The notes under the pieces were generated by a model. That model ran no database searches, had not been told where the DNA came from, and worked only from the letters and a program-made list of their open reading frames with translations. Below are positions 22,438 to 32,953 of a DNA stretch of 64,000 nucleotides, one piece after another. The DNA is from Pollenia angustigena (lineage: Eukaryota > Arthropoda > Insecta > Diptera > Polleniidae), in the NCBI GenBank assembly GCA_930367215.1, contig OV884057.1:263890339-263954338 (forward strand), given 5' to 3'. Within the stretch, counting starts at the first letter, position 1; every line of letters begins with the position of its first letter. The position numbers and the translations under genes were made by a program.

Positions 22438-23036
22438 AACAAGTAAGAGTGCTATATTCGGCTGTGCCGAATCTTATATACCCTTCACCATTGTGCGAGC
22501 AGAATACAGAACAACTAAATAATTTTTACATATACATACATACATACATATTTACAATACTTAAAACTTCATTAAAAATTAAATTTAAAAAGCGAAAACT
22601 GGTAAATATTTTTTTAGAACAAAAAAATATAAAAAAAAATGTATGTTTAAAAAACCAAGATTCGAACCACGGAACTCACAGTTTCTAACTTAATACAGCC
22701 TCTAGACAACTGAACCATGAACGAACGCTGTTTAAATATTATTAAAATGAAATATGGACCGTTTACTGTTTACACTCAACACAGTTTTTTGTTTGTTTTC
22801 TTTTTGTAAAGGCACTGTTGTCATACCCTAGATTTATCTCTTTTGGCGAGTTTTTAAGTAGCAAAAAACACACAAATTCCTAGTTTCTATTTGTTAAAAT
22901 ATTTCGTTAATTATATGAAATAATAAAGAAGGGTGATAACGAAAATCATATTGGGCATTATGCTAGTATATGTAAACAAATGCGAAGAATATATATACTT
23001 AATAGGGTGTAGGACCTTCTGTGAAGGGTATAAAAA
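22438..23036 (+). mobile_element. GGGTATA/mini-me-like repeat, subfamily with CTTCACCATTGTG
   Basis: It starts AACAAGTAAGAGTGC and the GGCTGTGCCGAAT palindrome, then ATACCCTTCACCATTGTGCG, and ends in ATATATATACTTAATAGGG and GTGAAGGGTATAAAAAA. It differs from the 525/1640 copies by CTTCACC in place of CTCCACC and lacks the 153-bp array. It contains a tRNA-like segment at 22640-22735. Confidence 0.65.
22640..22735 (-). pseudogene. tRNA-like sequence, degenerate
   Basis: On the minus strand GGTTCAGTTGTCTAGAGGC looks like an A-box/D-arm, and GTGGTTCGAATCTTGG like a B-box/T-arm, at roughly tRNA spacing. The T stem has mismatches and the acceptor stem does not pair, so it is not a working tRNA. 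It may be a tRNA pseudogene or SINE fragment captured inside the surrounding repeat. Confidence 0.4.
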
Positions 23037-23050
23037 ACAAACTTAATTAT

Positions 23051-23267
23051 AAACAAGTAAGAGTGCTATATTCGGCTGTGCCGAATCTTATATACCCTTC
23101 ACCATTGTGCGAGCAGAATACAGAGCAACTAGACAAAAACTAAATAAAACTGGTAAATATTTTTTTTTAAATAAGAGACAACCGATTTTGAACTTCGCTT
23201 TTCATAAGGGCCCAGTATATATGTACTTTATAGGGTGTAGGATCAATATCGGTGAAGGGTATAAAAA
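23051..23267 (+). mobile_element. short GGGTATA/mini-me-like repeat copy
   Basis: It has the same start as 22438 (AACAAGTAAGAGTGCTATAT and CACCATTGTGCGAGCAGAAT) and ends TATATGTACTTTATAGGGTG then GGTGAAGGGTATAAAAAG. At 217 bp it is an internal-deletion copy lying only 15 bp downstream of the previous one. Confidence 0.65.
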
Positions 23268-24116
23268 GAGTAATTTTCGGGAATTCAGGGTTCTAATCGC
23301 TGCATTCGATACTATCGTATCGAATAAACTATTGAATTTTTTTGCATACGATAGACACTAGCGTATCGAATGAAAACTCGATAAATGTAATGTCGAGTTA
23401 CTCGATGTCGAATGCTATTATTTCAAATTCAATACATTTCATTCGATGTCGAGTTTCAAGATACCAAAATAAATAATTTCGATGAATTTTGCTATCGTAT
23501 CGTATGCGGTGATTAGACCCCAGTATTTCTGTTATAACTCATAAAAATTTCCGATATTTTGATATATAAGTCATATCCATAGGATATATGGCAGCCCTTA
23601 AATTTAGGTTTTTATAAAATTTTTAATTTTTTTTTGTACGGGAGGTACCACGCCCACTTCTCCAATCCCGCCCACATTTTGAAGGATGGTGTGTATTGGC
23701 AACCTAAATGTGTGTACCTAATTTGGAAACTTTGGCTCTTGCCGTTCTCAAGATATACAGAAATTAAAAAAATACAACAACAACAAGGGATTTTTGGAAA
23801 AATTTAGAGGTAGTCGTGGTTTTTTGCTCATATCTACGTAATTTTTGGACCGATCTGGCTGAATTTCAATAGCAAGAAATGGTGGACTGTATGTAACATA
23901 AATGTAAAACAACCTAGCCGCTATCATGTCTGGATTATCCGGAAAACACATATCAAACGTAAGACGGACAGACGGACAAGGTTACATCAAGTTCTCTCCT
24001 TATAAGGTCCCAGAATATATATACTTTATGGGGTCTAAAATCAATATTGTGGAAATTACAAACGTTATGACAAACTTATATATACCCTTTTCCACCTGAG
24101 GTGAAGGGTATAAAAA
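23268..24116 (+). mobile_element. tandem GGGTATA/mini-me-like unit with a nested MITE
   Basis: It directly follows the 23051 copy. It contains the CACGCCCACTTCTCCAATCC block, a GGACCGATCTGGCTGAATTT block, GACGGACAGACGGACAAGG and CCCAGAATATATATAC, and ends GGTGAAGGGTATAAAAAG. The next unit (24117-25473) repeats the same order head to tail. A ~230-bp MITE at 23288-23518 splits the start. Confidence 0.65.
23288..23518. mobile_element. ~231-bp MITE with TATCGTATCGAA subterminal repeats
   Basis: The ends GGTTCTAATCGCTGCATTCG and CATACGATAC with CGGTGATTAGACC are imperfect inverses, flanked by CAG. The interior repeats TATCGTATCGAAT and CTCGATGTCGAAT motifs. The adjacent tandem unit at 24117 lacks this insert at the equivalent place, which supports an insertion. 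Confidence 0.6.
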
Positions 24117-25473
24117 GCGTAATTTTTGGGATTTCAGTATTGTGCTCATAACCCTGCGATTTCTTAACCGATTTGAAAGATTTATATACCGACGTGTTAA
24201 AGAAGAAGTTATTTTGCTTATAAAATTTGGACTCGGGAAGATCTATGGTTCCCGAAAATGGGTATTTTTCAAAAAAAAATTAATATTTTTCTTTTATTCT
24301 TTTATTATTCTTTTTCGTATCTAAACCGATTCTCCCGAGTTTTTCAGAAAATATTTTCTATTTAAAATTTCCGATCTTTTGATATATAAAGCCTAGTACT
24401 CTGTTCAAATTTGTGAAACATGTTGATCAACATTGATTATTCCACACGAAAATTTTGGCATTTATCAATGTTACCAATCTTGCGAGTTTGTACAATTTGA
24501 CGTTTTTATTCCTTCAAAGTATGCTACATTGTTTCGTGTATGTAAACAAACGCCACATTTATTTTACTAAAATTATTTTTTTTAATAAAAAATTTAATAA
24601 AAAACAAAGTAAATATAGATAAAAAACTGTTACCGGTTGTGTTATTTTAATTTTTTATTTCTTATTTAATATTAAGTTCATACTTTTTTGCTTTTGCTTA
24701 AAATTCCACGTGAAATAAAGGTAGCTTACATTATTTCGCAGTTGTAAAAAAATGTTGCCAGAAACATTTCGGAACTTTTTCACAAGATAAACAGAGTACA
24801 ACGCAATCAACATTATTTCATAGATATTCCGCACAAGTTTTTTTCATATGCATTTTGACAGCATTTCACGTGAAATGTTGAACAGAGTACCAGGCTTAAG
24901 GCGAAACCATAGGTCATATAACAGTCAAAAAATTCAGGTTTTTATAAAATTTTTAATACTTTTTGTATGGGAGGTACCACGCCCACTTCTCCAATCCCGC
25001 CCACATTTTGTGGGATGGTGTGTATTTATAACCTTAATGTTTGTACCTAATTTGAAAACTTTGGCTTTCGCGTTCTCCAGATATACAGAAAAAAGTAATA
25101 AAAATACAACAACCACAAGGGATTTTTTGGAAAAATTAGAGGCAGTCATGGTTTTTTGGTCATATCTCAGCCATTGTTGGACCGATCTGGCTGAATTTCA
25201 ATAGCAAGAAATGGTGGACTATATGTGACATAAATGTAAAACAACCTAGCCGTTATCATGTCTGGAGTCTGCGGAAAACACATATCAAACGTAAGACGGA
25301 CAGATGGTCAGACGGACAGACGGTCAGACGGACGAACATCGTTAAATCAACTTCTCTCCTCATAAGGACCCAGAATATACTATATACCTTATATGGTCTA
25401 AGATCACTATTGTAGAAATTACAAACGGAATGACAAACTTATATATACCCTTTTCCACCTGTGGTGGTATAAA
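24117..25473 (+). mobile_element. tandem GGGTATA/mini-me-like unit 2 with a nested Harbinger-like MITE
   Basis: It repeats the block order of 23268-24116, including CACGCCCACTTCTCCAATCC, GGACCGATCTGGCTGAATTT, an expanded run of GACGGACAGACGG repeats and CCCAGAATATAC, and closes near GTGGTGGTATAAA. A 507-bp MITE (24390-24896) interrupts it. The open frame at 24848-25204 crosses this junction and is not a gene. Confidence 0.65.
24390..24896. mobile_element. 507-bp Harbinger-like MITE, TSD TAA
   Basis: TAA flanks both sides (24387-24389 and 24897-24899). The termini AGCCTAGTACTCTGTTCAA and TTGAACAGAGTACCAGGCT are inverted with one mismatch. Subterminal TTTCACGTGAAAT-like palindromes are present on both sides. 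No coding capacity. Confidence 0.75.
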
Positions 25474-25830
25474 TATGAATGCACATACATACATATGTAA
25501 GTATATGAAACATGTTCATAACTATGTACGTACATGTACGTAGTATCTGGTTGTAATTATATGGAGTGTGCAACTATTAATGTAAGTTAATGAATGCATT
25601 TAAACAGACATCAATAATTGCCATTAAAATTTATTTTATTTTCTTTTTTAATTACATATTAAGTTTATTTAGATTTAAATTAATTTGATCGACGAAAGAT
25701 TTAAAGAGGTTATATGTATGTATACATACCATAGCAAAACTTATGTCACATAAATTTACACAGGATGCTGCCAATATTACTTGAATATTTTTTAAAAATT
25801 ATAATCTTTGAAAATTCTTTCTGTCACAAT
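25474..25830. other. unassigned AT-rich spacer
   Basis: It contains CATACATA/TATGTA simple repeats near 25484-25540 and nothing else that I recognise. Confidence 0.35.
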
Positions 25831-26448
25831 TTACGCACAGAAAAATTAAAAACTGTCTCTAATCACCAAGTTCATAGAATCAAGCAAACAGTTTGTTGAT
25901 TTTGCACCCATTTCCAAAATGATTATATAGATTACTAAAAATTTTAAAAATTTAATATTGTGAATATTTTTTTTCAATTAAAGATATTTTTAATTTTAAT
26001 TAAAAAAATTATCAAAAAACTTTACCGTTTCAAACAATGTATTAATTGATTTAATTAAATATAGCTCAGGTTTTGACAATTCCCAACAACAATTCTATAA
26101 GTCTAAATTATTTTATTTTAAACGAAAAAATCATCAAAAATCATTTTGTTACTTAATTAATCAGGCCTAATCACAGAAATCAATTCCGATCGATCGATTG
26201 TGCAGCAAGATACGAAATCCCTTCCACTTTCGATCAGAATTAATTTCTGGGACAGGGCTGAATATTTTAATTAAAAATTTATTTTAAAGCAACTAAAATG
26301 GTAATTAAATCAGAATTATAATTTTAATTTCCTTTAACAAAAAAGAAAAAATAAAAAATAATTGATACAATTATTAATTAAATTGAAATACTTTTTAAAC
26401 AATTTTGTTAATTGTTAAAAAACTACTGATAGTTTTTTCTGTGCGTAA
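25831..26448. mobile_element. CACAGAAAAA-end element with AATTAA-rich interior, copy 1
   Basis: The termini TTACGCACAGAAAAA and TTTTTTCTGTGCGTAA are inverted. The interior is made of AATTAAT/TTAATTAAA-type sequence. A related element with TACACAGAAAAAA ends and the same kind of interior lies at 40806-42135. A ~98-bp palindromic insertion (26163-26260, AGGCCTAATCACAGAAAT with ATTTCTGGGACAGGGCT) interrupts it. No TSD was resolved. Confidence 0.6.
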
Positions 26449-26955
26449 AATATCATCAAAAATTTGGTAGAATTAAAAAATATGCCGTTTAAATTGATAA
26501 AGATTTAGTAAAAGAACGCAAGTACAAACATACATTTTTAAAATGCAAAAAAAATAAATAATAATTAACGAAAAAAATTTCATATTTTTTCCAATATCTT
26601 TTCTATGTTTTATTGTAAAACTTCTAGTTTGAAAAACGTTGTAAGAATTGTTTTGTTTAAAGTTGTCTTAACAAATTGCATCTTAAAGAAAAGCCAATTA
26701 CGAATGACAGACAGGACAGGATGGTCATAAATGCCTTTTAAAAGTTAAATACGAATTTAGTCTTACAGAAATACTAGAAGAACTTGGAACATACTTGCCA
26801 GCTAAGCAAAACCACTGACCGGATAAAAACTAAAATAGTCAACAACGATAACAACAAACACAGCAACCACTTAGACAGACGGACAAATGAAAAGCCAAGA
26901 ACAGAAAGGAAAAACAATAACAAAAAAGTTACCAAGAACTTTTAAGAAAGTGAAG
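26449..26955. other. upstream region of the 26956 secreted-protein gene
   Basis: Presumed promoter and 5' untranslated region. GGATAAAAAC at 26821 could serve as a TATA-like box, but no clear initiator or spacing supports it strongly. No other feature was seen. Confidence 0.3.
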
Positions 26956-27697
26956 ATGAAATTTATGTGGTTCATTATGGTATTCCAAGTAAGTGATACG
27001 TAGAAATATACTCCATATATGTACTAACTGCAAGATGGATTTATAGGTTTCCGTAACAGTGGTTGCAGCTACATCAACATCATTGGCAACAACAACAACA
27101 ATAACACCGTCATCCATACACGAAAAGCACTTCAGGGAATTTATTGAACAAGTTGAAAATTTAGTCATAAACACCACTGAACAAGCACTTAAAGTTACCA
27201 CGCATGTCTATAAAAATCTAACTAAATCCATGCCATCGGACCTGCAACAAGTCATTGAACCCATTACAAACAAATATTTAAGCATGGTAGACAAAATATT
27301 AACTGGTCCGAGCAACTATTCTGAGCAGAGAAAACTTTTACGTTATTTCCGCTTCAACAACATGCAAATTGAACGTTTGCGCCTGCAGTTACAGCCAAAA
27401 CATCCTAAATTCGAATTTCATTTAATATCCAATGATTTCTATTTTACCGCCAAAAATGTAACCGAACTCGACAATTTGTATTTGAAGTTTATGGTGGGAT
27501 TTGAACGTTTATCGCAAAAGTTGTGGGACACAATGTCTGAGGACGTGGTGGAGCAGCAGCAAGATTTGTTAGAGATTTTGGATGAAATTGGAAAGGAGAA
27601 AGAACTAAGCGAAAAGGATAAATTATATGATGAATTTATTGAAATGTTTTTGTTTAAAACTGAAACTGATGCAATTGAAAACCGTCAGTTGGACTGA
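26956..27697 (+). CDS. secreted N-glycosylatable protein, unrecognised family
   Basis: Two exons: 26956-26988 and 27047-27697. The intron (26989-27046) has a GTAAGTG donor, a TACTAAC branch site at 27022 and a TTATAG acceptor. Splicing joins MKFMWFIMVFQ to VSVTVVAATSTSLA, giving a typical signal peptide with likely cleavage before a Thr/Ser-rich stretch, so the product (227 residues) should enter the secretory pathway. Four N-glycosylation sequons are visible (NTT, NLT, NYS, NVT). The mature part is charged and probably helical, with no cysteine cluster or catalytic motif, and ends in an acidic tail with DEIGKEKELSEKDK. I do not recognise the family. The codon pattern and the consensus intron make it a convincing gene. 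The start was chosen because only this ATG supplies the signal peptide. Confidence 0.85.
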
Positions 27698-27801
27698 AAT
27701 TGTAATTTAAGTTTAATTTAATAATGGTGTTTATTATACAAAAAATTAGTAACTTTAAGTCAAAAATGTGGGTAAAACATGAAAATGCATTTGTGTATTT
27801 C

Positions 27802-27807
27802 AATAAA
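27802..27807 (+). terminator. polyadenylation signal of the 26956 gene
   Basis: AATAAA lies 105 bp after the TGA stop, with TG-rich sequence nearby. This suggests a 3' untranslated region of roughly 120-130 bases. Confidence 0.6.
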
Positions 27808-27837
27808 TAATATGACGTAATAAAAATCAATTCTTCT

Positions 27838-28690
27838 TCTTATGGCTTTATTCCTTTTTAAAAGAGCGGAAAGATATTTAAAATCGCGCGGTATCACGTG
27901 AATTTTCGCTAAAAATAAAAAAAACCTTTTTGGAAAATTTTAGATTTTCAAGGAATTTGTCAATGATAAAATTTTCAATTATAAAGATGAAACAATTGAA
28001 AATAAAGTTTTAAACATAAAAAATATCGAATTGCTTATAAAATTGTATATTTAAGTATTTACATATGTATGAAGCTGCTTTGCAGAGCGAAGACGTTGAA
28101 GTCTTCTTCATTTCAGTCTTAATTTGTAATTTTTTAATCAGCACTGTTTGCCAGCAAACAGCTCGTGGTTTAAACAACTCTTGACTCCAAATTTTTATTC
28201 CTTTATTTGATATTTCTCCTCTAAAACAAAAAAACGGAACAAAGTGTGTATTTGCCAAGCCATTTGGGTGGTTTATTTTGCCCTTAACGCTTTTTTTGTA
28301 AACAAAAGAATAAACAAATGTAAGTTAGAATGTTTTTAAAACTAAAGAACAAAGTTATAGTTTAAGACCAAAATTAACAAAAATAAATTATACCCAAAAA
28401 AAGGTTATCGAAAACTTTATGGCTAACAATACAAATTTGGCAAAAAGTATATTGCCGAACATAATTAAATGTTTCTTTTGCCAAACAAAAACGTTTTTTT
28501 TAAACTTAAAAAGTCATCATTAAGTCGAATATTTTAAAACATGTGTTTATTTATGTATATGTATATAAATATCACATATACATATAGCTTGATTATTCTA
28601 ACTGGTTTGTTTGACAAACTATCCCTTAAGTTTGAGAATTAAGGCCACTATCGAAATAACTTTTGAAACCAAAACAAAACTAGCCCTCTG
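27838..28690. other. intergenic stretch, no feature recognised
   Basis: AT-rich DNA. Small open frames on the minus strand (28010-28258 and 28619-28810) lack domains; the second runs into the transposon starting at 28691. Confidence 0.3.
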
Positions 28691-29587
28691 TGCCCATGTT
28701 CTGTAACTCCCGCGTTGAGAGACTTTTCGATTAAATGTGAGAAATGAAACAAAAATGCCATAAATTGACACAACCAACTCTTTTTTCTCACTTAACTGCG
28801 TCGGTAACATTTTTTGCGAGTATTTGATGTCACGTAAGGAAATTACTCACCAATTTACAGAAAAAGTGCGTCTGTAAAGTTCCTGTGAGAAAGTTCCCGC
28901 TTTTAATTGTCAAATAAACTCACGAATAAAAACGGGATGAGAAAAAATTTCAACATTAAGGCCTGGTACAGATAGGTATGAAACGATACCTCTAAGATAT
29001 CGATACTTTTACTCGATGTGGTATCGCTCGTAAAGTATCGATACTTTTACTCGATGTGGTATCGCTCGTAAAGTATCGATACCTACTTAGCATCGAAAAA
29101 AAAGTATCGATACTTACATACTTGTATCGGTACTTGTACCGGTTTGTATCATAAAAGAATAGAAAGCAGCATTTAAAAACTTTCTTATTAGTGTTTTAGT
29201 ACTATACAATACAATAGGAACTACGACCCACTAAATTTTTTGTGCAAAACAAAAATTGTAAAGATTGACACCACTTTTAGTTACTACAAGTACCAATTTC
29301 CTCTCGAAAAATCTTTTTTATCTTAGGAAACAAAATTTTTATAGAACCTGAACGTTCTATAACAACCTTTTATTTACCTTTTATTACAGAAATTAACAAT
29401 GTCACTATGTATGTATTTATTTTAAATGTAAATATGTATTTTATTTTTAAATTGTTAAATATACAGTAGTTTTGACTTAACTGCCTTTTGTTTAAGTGCA
29501 CTTTTCACCTAACTGCACAAAATTAATAATTTTGAAACCTTTTCTTTAGCTTCACTTCGGAAAATCAAATCTTGTAACGTTAATTTA

Positions 29588-29870
29588 ACTGCCTTATACT
29601 CAATGCAAATGGATGAAACTTTGCAGGTATACATATTCCCGATGAAAATACACGAATACATTGGCGTAGCCAGGATAAAATCTAGGGGGGCAAAATTTTT
29701 TTTTGGTAAAATGCTTTTTGGTAAAATACTTTTTGGTCGCCTTTTACTCAATTCAAATTAATGAAACTTTGCAGGCATACATATTCCTGATGACAATACA
29801 CAAATACATTGGCGTAGCCAGGATAAAATCTAGGGGGGGGCGGGTGGTGCAAATTTTTTTTAAATGTTCT
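29588..29870. repeat. ~150-bp tandem duplication inside the hAT element
   Basis: Two successive units share ATGAAACTTTGCAGG, CATACATATTCC and TTGGCGTAGCCAGGATAAAA followed by a G run (units near 29600-29700 and 29745-29850, offset ~150 bp). It is non-coding. Confidence 0.65.
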
Positions 29871-30360
29871 TTTTTAAGAAAAGTGTTTCAAAAAAAATTT
29901 TTTTTAAATGTTCTTATTTGTCATTATTCTTTAAAATTCCATACAATTTTATTTTTTAAGTGCACTTTCTATACCTGCACATTTGAGATAAATGCCCAAA
30001 ATTTTTGACCTTTTAAAATTATTTTCATACAAAAAATCGAACTGTCCAAAATACTTGTAATTATTCTTCAAAATCCTTTTTACGTGCCTTTTGTATACCT
30101 GCATATTTATCATATTTTTGGGCAGTTGTAAAATATTTTCATTTAAAACATCAAAGTCAGCTGCTTACATAAAAAATTATGGTGCCCACTTTTTCACATA
30201 AATATCCAATTTAAGCTGTTTATAAAAACAAAATTAACAAACAAGTCAAGTTGGCATCATTATAATTCATTTATTTTGTTTGCATGTACCTACACTTATG
30301 AATTTGGTTTGCGGTTACAGCAACTTTACCACGATTACATGAAAGGAATAGTTAATCTTA

Positions 30361-30576
30361 GGCCTGGAACAGAATAAAGTATTTGTAGTAGTACCTAAAG
30401 CTGCCGAATGCTCTGTAGCGCAACTAAGTTCAAAATTTCGAATTTGCGTTTCAACTGCAACGACTTCTACAACTATGTATTCTGTTGACACTACTTTGAA
30501 ACTGCCGTTTTTAACTTTTGATAGCTTGCAGCGCTATTCTTAACGTTTTACTACAGCGAAAATTCTGTTCCCCACT
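30361..30576. mobile_element. 216-bp AGGCCTGG MITE, TSD TTA
   Basis: TTA lies at 30358-30360 and 30577-30579. The ends GGCCTGGAACAGAAT and ATTCTGTTCCCCACT are imperfect inverses. It is the intact sister of the MITE at 28959-31607. This copy sits inside the hAT element that disrupted the other one. Confidence 0.7.
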
Positions 30577-30799
30577 TTATTGTTACCAAATTGTAACCAA
30601 TGTTGCTTACCTGCACATTAAGGCAGCTAAATAAATTTAAGATAGCTGCATTTTTGATTTATCTGCACAAAAAATCGTGCAAAGGAGATTTTACAGCTAA
30701 GTCAAAATTATGTATAATAAAGGGTGGTAAAACCATAATCCACGATGTTAATTGTAAGTCACACCTTAACGTCAAGTTTTTTGCGCAACTTAAATTGAC

Positions 30800-31190
30800 C
30801 TTTCTTTGTATTTAACAACTTCTATCATTGAGAGGTACACAATTGAGCAGCGCGTTAAGATTTTTAAAGCCTTTTACGAAAATGGGCGTTCAATCAAAAT
30901 GCATTTCGTGCACATCGTGATTTTTTTGGTCAGCATAATCGACCAAATGTTTCCATTTGGATTTGGGTCTGTAGAAAATGGGAAAACATATGTGCATGTT
31001 CGCCCAGTTAGTTCTGCGGCTCGCGGTGTTATTGGGCCGTATTTCTTCGAAATTGAGGTTGGCCAAGCATTTACCGTGAATGGTGTTCGCTATCGCGAGA
31101 TGATAGCGGACTTCCTATAGCCAGAAATTGAGGAAATGGACCTAGACGATATGTGGTTTATAGGTGTTTACTGGTCAAACGGTTTCTTGA
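30800..31190 (+). pseudogene. mariner/IS630-type transposase relic
   Basis: The reading ERYTIEQRVKIFKAFYENGR resembles the N-terminal helix-turn-helix of a mariner-type transposase. After several frame changes GVIGPYFFEIEVGQAFTVNG and RYREMIADFL resemble the central part around the catalytic core, followed by an in-frame stop and degraded sequence to about 31190. The order is right, but most of the protein, including the catalytic acidic residues, is missing or unreadable. This is clearly non-functional. Confidence 0.7.
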
Positions 31191-31696
31191 TACCGTTACA
31201 GCTGCTCCAGCTTTGGAAAAAAATCAAAAATTGAAGATTAATTTCAATACCAAAGTAAAACGATTACTTTTGACCGATACCGAGTATATTTTTACCGATA
31301 CTACTTGGTACTCGGTTGCTAAGTATCGATTACAAAAAAAGTTGGTACTTATATAAAAGTATCGAATATGTACTTGTATTTACTCGTATCGTTTCATCCC
31401 TAGGTACAGAATTAAGAAGTTGCAGTAGTAGCTAAAGCTGAAGCGCAACAAAGTTAAACATCTCGAAATTTGCGATTCAACTTCAACTGCAACGACTACT
31501 ACAACTACGTATTCTGTTGACACCATTTTAAAACTTTAATTTTTAATTTTTGACGGCTTGCAGCGCTATTCGTAATGTTGTACTACAGCGACTAATCTGT
31601 TCCCCACTTAAAAAATATATTCAATGAGCAAATTGCAATGAATAATAACATGGAAGACATAAGTATTTTGTTCTTGGCTGATGTTTTCAATGTTTT

Positions 31697-32953
31697 TATA
31701 CCCTCCACCACAATTAGTTGTGAAGAGGGTATATTAAGTTTGTCATTCCGTGTGAAACTTTTTTATTATTCATCTCAGACCCCATAAAGTATATATATTC
31801 TGGGTCCTTGAGTAATTCTAAGTCGATTTAGCCATGTCCGTCTGTCTGTCCGTCTGTCCGTCTGTTGAAAACACGCTCACTTTCGAACAACTCAAAAGAA
31901 ATGAACAAACTTGGTGCCAAATTGCTTGTAGTTATCCTAAGCAGTTTGGGATTGAAATCCAGCAAAATCGGTTCAGTAGGACCAGAGCTATGAATCAAAA
32001 TGTGGAACCACCACCTAAAAAAATTGATAATTTTGTTACAAAAAATAACATAAATGCTGGAACAAGGCACGGAATGAGATACGATTTTGCAAAAATTTGT
32101 TTAAGTTGACTGGAAATCACGCTGTTAAATTTCGTGATGATCCCGCCATAATTTACCCTAAGCCCCATATAAACAATACTCCCGGAAAACGTTTAGTACG
32201 TCTAAAATCGTAAATAATAACGCTAGCGTAACAATTTGGTACGTCACAGTTTTATAGGACTACAAATGACACTGTGAAATTTCGTGAAGATCGGTACATA
32301 ATTTACCCTAGGCCCCATAGAAACCCTACTCCCGGAAAACAGTTTAGTACGCCTAAAACCGTAAAAAATAATGCAATCATAACAAATTTTGGCTCGTCAC
32401 AGTTTTGTAGGACTGCAAATGATACTGGGAAATTTCGTGAAGATCGGTACATAATTTACCCTAGGGCCCATAGAAACCCTACTCCCGGAAAACAGTTTAG
32501 TACGCCTAAAACCGTAAAAAATAATGCAATCATAACAAATTTTGGCTCGTCACAGTTTTGTACGACTGCAAATGATACTGGGAAATTTCGTGAAGATCGG
32601 TACATAATTTACCCTAGGGCCCATAGAAACCCTACTCCCGGAAAACAGTTTAGTACGCCTAAAACCGTAAAAAATAATGCAATCATAACAAATTTTGGCT
32701 CGTCACAGTTTTGTACGACTGCAAATGACGCTGTGAAATTTCGTGATGATCGGTCCATAATTTACCCTAGGCCCCATATAAACCCTACTACCGGAAAACA
32801 GTTTAGTCGCCTAAAACCATAATTAATAACAAATCGTCACAGTTTAAGACAATAATAACATCCTATGTACAGATATTACACCTTAAACATTCGAACTGTC
32901 GGTGGAGGGTATCAAAGATTCGGCACAGCCGAATATAGCACTCTAACTTGTTT
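31697..32953 (-). mobile_element. mini-me-like repeat, full copy in reverse orientation
   Basis: Read on the minus strand it starts AACAAGTTAGAGTGC with the GGCTGTGCCGAAT palindrome, then GATACCCTCCACC. It carries five 153-bp-type units (32131-32830), the GACGGACAGACGGACAGACGG microsatellite region and the closing ATACCC/GGGTAT palindrome at 31697-31740. It is inserted in the 728-bp family element and is the most complete mini-me-like copy in the window. Confidence 0.72.
32131..32822 (+). repeat. 153-bp tandem array with a pseudo-open frame
   Basis: Landmarks TTCGTGAAGATCGG recur at 32281, 32434, 32587 and 32740 (spacing exactly 153 bp), with a further diverged unit at 32131. Because 153 is a multiple of three, one frame stays open for 182 codons and reads 51-residue repeats (PGKQFSTPKTVKNNAI and similar). 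The three central units are nearly identical, so the array expanded recently. The same units in diverged form occur in the copies at 525 and 1640. I do not regard it as a protein gene. Confidence 0.8.

Larger units (their letters stand above)
28973..31402. mobile_element. 2.4-kb hAT-like element, TSD GGTACAGA
   Basis: GGTACAGA occurs at 28965-28972 and 31403-31410. The ends TAGGTATGAAACGATAC and GTATCGTTTCATCCCTA are inverted with one mismatch. Subterminal regions on both sides are full of AAAGTATCGATACTT-type palindromes. The interior holds an intact copy of the very MITE family it inserted into (30361-30576), a duplicated GGCGTAGCCAGGATAAAATC segment and a mariner-type transposase relic (30800-31190). 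No hAT transposase was recognised. Confidence 0.8.
28959..31607. mobile_element. AGGCCTGG Harbinger-like MITE split by a hAT insertion
   Basis: TTA flanks both sides (28956-28958 and 31608-31610). The left end AGGCCTGGTACAGA stops at 28972, and the rest resumes at 31411 and runs to CTGTTCCCCAC. Without the hAT and its duplicated octamer the MITE would be ~211 bp, matching the intact copy at 30361-30576 in length and content (TAGTAGCTAAAGCTG, TTGCAGCGCTATT). Confidence 0.75.

Noticed and set aside
22640..22735. Functional tRNA gene
   Set aside because: A- and B-box-like sequences are present, but the T stem has mismatches and no acceptor stem can be formed.
24848..25204. 118-codon open frame
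   Set aside because: It starts inside one MITE and crosses into a mini-me-like unit; composition and lack of domains show it is a chance reading of transposon DNA.
32274..32822. 182-codon open frame read as a repetitive protein
   Set aside because: It is produced by a 153-bp tandem repeat whose length is a multiple of three. Diverged copies of the array at 525 and 1640 are also non-coding, and no start context, intron or domain supports it.
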